Part shown: positions 15,086-17,727 of the stretch, one piece after another
Numbering within the stretch: the first letter of the stretch is position 1
Layout: the number at the start of each line of letters is the position of its first letter
DNA from: Chloroflexota bacterium
GTDB lineage: Bacteria; Chloroflexota; Anaerolineae; B4-G1
DNA length: 17,727 nt
Reading direction: 5' to 3'
Assembly: GCA_003648125.1 (NCBI GenBank)
Contig: QMOE01000005.1
Span: 1 to 17,727, forward strand
Notes under the pieces: generated by a model
What the model was told of the DNA's origin: nothing
Seen by the model: the letters and a program-made list of their open reading frames with translations, nothing else
Database searches by the model: none
Program-made: the position numbers and the translations under genes

Positions 15086-16648
15086 CTTTTCCCGCTCGAA
15101 TAAAACCAACTGTTTGTGAGGCGGAGCAGAATATCCATTAGCAGCCAAAAAGCTCATTATTCTGTCTCTAGTGCCCAATTCTCTGGCAAGCGCTACCAGA
15201 CTCAGTCTCTTGAGAATACTGGCTGTAATGGGTCTTTTCGCATCCCAGAAGATAAATGATTCGAAAAACCCTTTTGCCGCTTCAGAGTTCAATAGTTCCG
15301 CCAAGTACCGAGCTTCTTCTTCACTCTGGCAGGGTATAAAGTAGCAAGTATCATCTAGGACGACAGGCTTGCCAGCATAAGGGCCAACTATAGCAAAGTG
15401 TAGTTTCTTGTACAGACCAGATATGGCGACTTTCCAGGGTGAAAAAGAGTATGCGCCCACGCCAAAAATAGAAAAGCGAGGCCGACCCTTGTAAATTGAA
15501 CTTTGCCTCTTATCGAGGCGGGCGCTATGATTCATCAGATAGGCCCAGGTTTTTGGCGCTGTGTACTTGATGGAAGTAGTATCTTTTCCAATGGTTCTCT
15601 GTGTGACTAACATCCACCTTGACGGTTGAGGTATGCTCTCTTTCGCAATATCGGAACTTTTGAGCATTGGATAGACATACGTGGTCTCTAGATCGCACAG
15701 TTCACCCAGTTTGTTTCTGAAACCATGCTTTTCTTTCTCAAGTTCCATGACCTTTGAACAATCGTGCTTTACCCCCGAACGCCATTTGTAAGAGTTTCCA
15801 TTTCCTTCGAGATGTTTCCATTGTTCATAGCACTCGATACTTGCAATTAGACGATTGTTTTTGTAGCCAAATGTAGATTGGTGCGCTTCACTAAATAGTC
15901 CATCGTAGACGTGGCAAACCTGGTCGCGCTGTTCATCTGTCGAGACATCACAGACCAACGAGCAAGCATCTACAGAAGCGTCAAAGGCTTTTTTGGCATC
16001 AATGAGATAGAGTTGTGAACGTCTCAATCCAAGATTTCGCTTCCACGTGTAACTGAGCACCTTGCGAGCGACGCTCGTCTTGCACAACATCGCCATAGTT
16101 GCGTCACGATGTTCGAGAAACTCTAGAATATGGATTAACATCCACTCTGATATATCAAAATTGCTCTTGCCCGTTTTGGCGTCAAGTCCAGCAAGCCCTT
16201 GAAAGTTGGTCTTTTTAGGCAGATTTGCACTGTTCAAGCTCGCTAACTCGGAACTGGTTACCCAGGGAGGATTGCCAATCACGAGCACGGGATCGGGCAG
16301 GTTATCAAATGTCTGTCCCCAATCCAGGTCAAAAAAGTTACCTTGAAATACACGAACCTTGTGGGAGTATGATTGTGTTACCAATCTATTCTTGACACGC
16401 TCAATATACTCAGGATTGACATCAATGCCTATCGCTTTCGTTGCAGATGAAAACCGGTCAAGTGCAGACAGCAGCAGATTCCCCTCGCCGCAGGTAGGTT
16501 CGACAATAGAAGCGGGCCTCACCCCTTGCTCAAACAGGAAGCGGCAGATTCTGCGCGCCATATCAGTTGGAGTTTGAAAATCCCCAAATTCTATTCTATG
16601 GTTGCTTTTTTCCATAGCGCCCCGTTTATCGAACCCGTAGTATTCCAC
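14978..16648 (-). CDS. N6-adenine DNA methyltransferase of a type II restriction-modification system
   Basis: Transfers a methyl group from S-adenosylmethionine to adenine, protecting the host site. Visible motifs: EFGDFQTP (residues 20-27, motif X-like), VEPTCGEGN (49-57, motif I), GIDVNPE (74-80, motif II) and GNPPW (125-129, motif IV catalytic loop). A ~350-residue region that probably recognises the target follows. The frame opens at a GTG (16648) overlapping the endonuclease end by 23 bp; an ATG at 16615 (residue 12), just after the endonuclease stop, is an equally good start. The natural protein appears to end near LVLFERE. The last ~35 residues come from the acs remnant read out of frame. 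Base composition is visibly AT-richer than the flanking metabolic genes, as expected for transferred DNA. Confidence 0.87.
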   Translation of the reverse strand: MEYYGFDKRGAMEKSNHRIEFGDFQTPTDMARRICRFLFEQGVRPASIVEPTCGEGNLLLSALDRFSSATKAIGIDVNPEYIERVKNRLVTQSYSHKVRVFQGNFFDLDWGQTFDNLPDPVLVIGNPPWVTSSELASLNSANLPKKTNFQGLAGLDAKTGKSNFDISEWMLIHILEFLEHRDATMAMLCKTSVARKVLSYTWKRNLGLRRSQLYLIDAKKAFDASVDACSLVCDVSTDEQRDQVCHVYDGLFSEAHQSTFGYKNNRLIASIECYEQWKHLEGNGNSYKWRSGVKHDCSKVMELEKEKHGFRNKLGELCDLETTYVYPMLKSSDIAKESIPQPSRWMLVTQRTIGKDTTSIKYTAPKTWAYLMNHSARLDKRQSSIYKGRPRFSIFGVGAYSFSPWKVAISGLYKKLHFAIVGPYAGKPVVLDDTCYFIPCQSEEEARYLAELLNSEAAKGFFESFIFWDAKRPITASILKRLSLVALARELGTRDRIMSFLAANGYSAPPHKQLVLFEREKAIRPRGYDRRVAAHQPVGDRFPRDRRTGHQSTDGL

Positions 16649-17279
16649 TCACCTCACCAGCTTTATCAATCACCCGGCGATATTGAAGTCTCCATTGGAG
16701 CGCATTGGAAATAGTCAGATAGCCTATTTCGGGAGGATTTTGCAGTACTTCTTCAGCCAGTTTGTGAGCTTGAATATCATCAACGGGCAAACGTCTATCC
16801 TCTATGAACGCGCCAATATCGTCACTGTTGCCATCGTTCTGTAAGATTTGCCGAATCCCCATAGTCGTTTGAAAGTCGGCTGTTCGGCTTTTGTCTACAA
16901 AGATTGTGTTAACTATATCGAGTCTACCCATTCGAGTTTCTGGATCATCAATCTTCTCATAGACGAACACCAGCAAAGAGTAACCCAAGCCGTAAATCTT
17001 TTGTCTGGCTGCCTTAAAAGGGCAGGAAGATTGTGGTTGTTTTGTGTGGGTGACCTTCATATCAACTTCCAGGCCGGGGAAATCTATCCCACTTGCCGAA
17101 CTGCCTTGTTCGTAGGAATACTTTTCTGCCACATAGTCCCGAAACTTGTGCTCAAAGTAGGTACCGATGGCCTTGCCATCCGTAACACCGTAAATGGAAG
17201 CGTCGAAATGTTCGGATTCAATTTTGGCGAACAGCCCCGCTTCTTCAATTAGCAGGTCCAAAGATAGCTGTGGTTTCAT
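16626..17279 (-). CDS. Type II restriction endonuclease, PD-(D/E)XK type
   Basis: A 217-aa protein immediately upstream of the methyltransferase and overlapping it. The nuclease signature is GIDFPGLEVDMKVT: Asp66, then Asp73-Met-Lys75 as the D-x-K half, with Glu71 nearby; Glu43 may be the upstream acidic residue. SCPFKAARQKIYGLGY and LLVFVYEK are strand and helix segments typical of the fold. I cannot assign a named enzyme or recognition site. Its ATG lies only 24 bp after the acs stop and has no strong Shine-Dalgarno, so it is probably transcribed by read-through from acs. No controller protein gene is visible. The frame is complete, so the nuclease may be active. Confidence 0.8.
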   Translation of the reverse strand: MKPQLSLDLLIEEAGLFAKIESEHFDASIYGVTDGKAIGTYFEHKFRDYVAEKYSYEQGSSASGIDFPGLEVDMKVTHTKQPQSSCPFKAARQKIYGLGYSLLVFVYEKIDDPETRMGRLDIVNTIFVDKSRTADFQTTMGIRQILQNDGNSDDIGAFIEDRRLPVDDIQAHKLAEEVLQNPPEIGYLTISNALQWRLQYRRVIDKAGEVSGILRVR

Positions 17280-17303
17280 TCTCTCTTTTTCCCATGAACT
17301 AAC

Positions 17304-17727
17304 CTACCCAAGCACCAACCGCATGTCAATCGCCATCGCCCCGCGTCCCTCTTCAAAGACCATCAGTGGATTGATGTCCAGTTCGACGATCTCGGGGAAA
17401 TCTGTCACCAACTGGCTGATGCGCAGCAGCGCGTCCACCATGGCCTCGTGATCGGCCGGCGGCTCGCCGCGCACCCCCTCCAGCAGCGGATAGGCCCGAA
17501 TCTCGTGGATCATCTCGTCTGCCTCCTGGCGGCTGAAAGGGGCCACGCGGAAGGCGACATCCTTCAGTGCCTCCACATAGATGCCGCCCAGCCCAAAGGC
17601 GACCAGCGGCCCAAACTGCGGATCGCGGCTCATGCCCAAAAGCACCTCTCGCCCGCCCTGTACCATCTGTTGCACCTGGCAGCCCCAGATGCGTGCGCCC
17701 GGCACGTAGCGCCCCGCCCGGTAGACC
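17304..17727 (-). CDS. ADP-forming acyl-CoA (acetyl-CoA) synthetase, ATP-grasp C-terminal part, partial at window edge
   Basis: The final ~140 residues of an ATP-grasp domain of the NDP-forming acyl-CoA synthetase family, which makes ATP and acetate from acetyl-CoA, ADP and phosphate. Visible are VQQMVQGGREVLLGMSRDP, FGPLVAFGLGGIYVEALKD and the C-terminal metal-binding ELDINPLMV. The gene continues beyond 17727, so whether it is an alpha-beta fusion or a separate beta subunit cannot be seen; substrate specificity is also unknown. The frame is intact to its TAG stop at 17304. Its last 148 bp recur at 14938-15085. The restriction endonuclease gene begins 24 bp downstream. Confidence 0.9.
   Translation of the reverse strand, partial: VYRAGRYVPGARIWGCQVQQMVQGGREVLLGMSRDPQFGPLVAFGLGGIYVEALKDVAFRVAPFSRQEADEMIHEIRAYPLLEGVRGEPPADHEAMVDALLRISQLVTDFPEIVELDINPLMVFEEGRGAMAIDMRLVLG
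17313..17460. repeat. Long direct repeat flanking the restriction-modification genes, copy inside intact acs
   Basis: This is the copy embedded in the 3' end of the intact synthetase gene. It is the partner of 14938-15085: 10 mismatches in 148 bp, nine of them in the 32 bp farthest from the stop codon. Because the whole repeat lies in coding sequence, acs keeps its proper C-terminus despite the adjacent insertion. Confidence 0.92.

Noticed and set aside
15086..17312. Integrase- or transposon-borne island
   Set aside because: No integrase, transposase or tRNA target is seen; the flanking repeats are pieces of acs coding sequence, not terminal inverted repeats.

Overview
The window is a GC-rich bacterial chromosomal segment. 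The gene content suggests Chloroflexota, probably Anaerolineae: a site-2 protease with a large insert, a HEAT-repeat protein, a peptidase-MA-like protein, a small two-zinc-ribbon membrane protein, and an ADP-forming acyl-CoA synthetase near a stand-alone BioD-like/DRTGG protein. This placement is inferred from gene families; no rRNA or tRNA is present to confirm it.

Bases 1-500 hold no gene. They contain a cluster of short, mutually different palindromes, then a good sigma70-type promoter (378-406) and a hairpin leader. A tight same-strand run follows at 501-7015: site-2 protease, HEAT-repeat protein, secreted peptidase-MA-like metalloprotease, DEDDy exonuclease-like protein, PflX-type radical SAM protein, acylphosphatase, and a membrane-anchored FecR-like protein. 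Gaps are mostly 1-20 bp and the last pair overlaps by ATGA. A bidirectional hairpin terminator (7048-7076) separates this run from two minus-strand genes, a two-domain protein with a polyproline linker and RadC. RadC is divergent from a zinc-ribbon membrane protein, with a promoter for each direction.

From 9595 to the window end all genes are on the minus strand. In transcription order they are: ADP-forming acyl-CoA synthetase (acs; 3' part only, running off the window), a type II restriction-modification pair, a 72-aa protein, a gene-poor stretch with a mobile-looking inverted repeat, a BioD-like/DRTGG protein, enolase, an unknown protein with a PIN-domain protein, and pyruvate kinase. Enolase, pyruvate kinase and the acyl-CoA synthetase would take 2-phosphoglycerate to acetate with ATP made at two steps, so the neighbourhood looks like a substrate-level phosphorylation cluster.

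The most notable structure is at 14926-17460. The restriction-modification pair sits exactly at the 3' end of acs and is bracketed by two copies of the last ~148 bp of that gene. The copy joined to acs is intact; the other is a headless remnant behind the methyltransferase. The methyltransferase frame runs into this remnant out of frame and gains about 35 foreign residues. This resembles the 'insertion with long target duplication' known for restriction-modification genes. The mismatch pattern suggests the remnant may partly derive from a different strain's acs.
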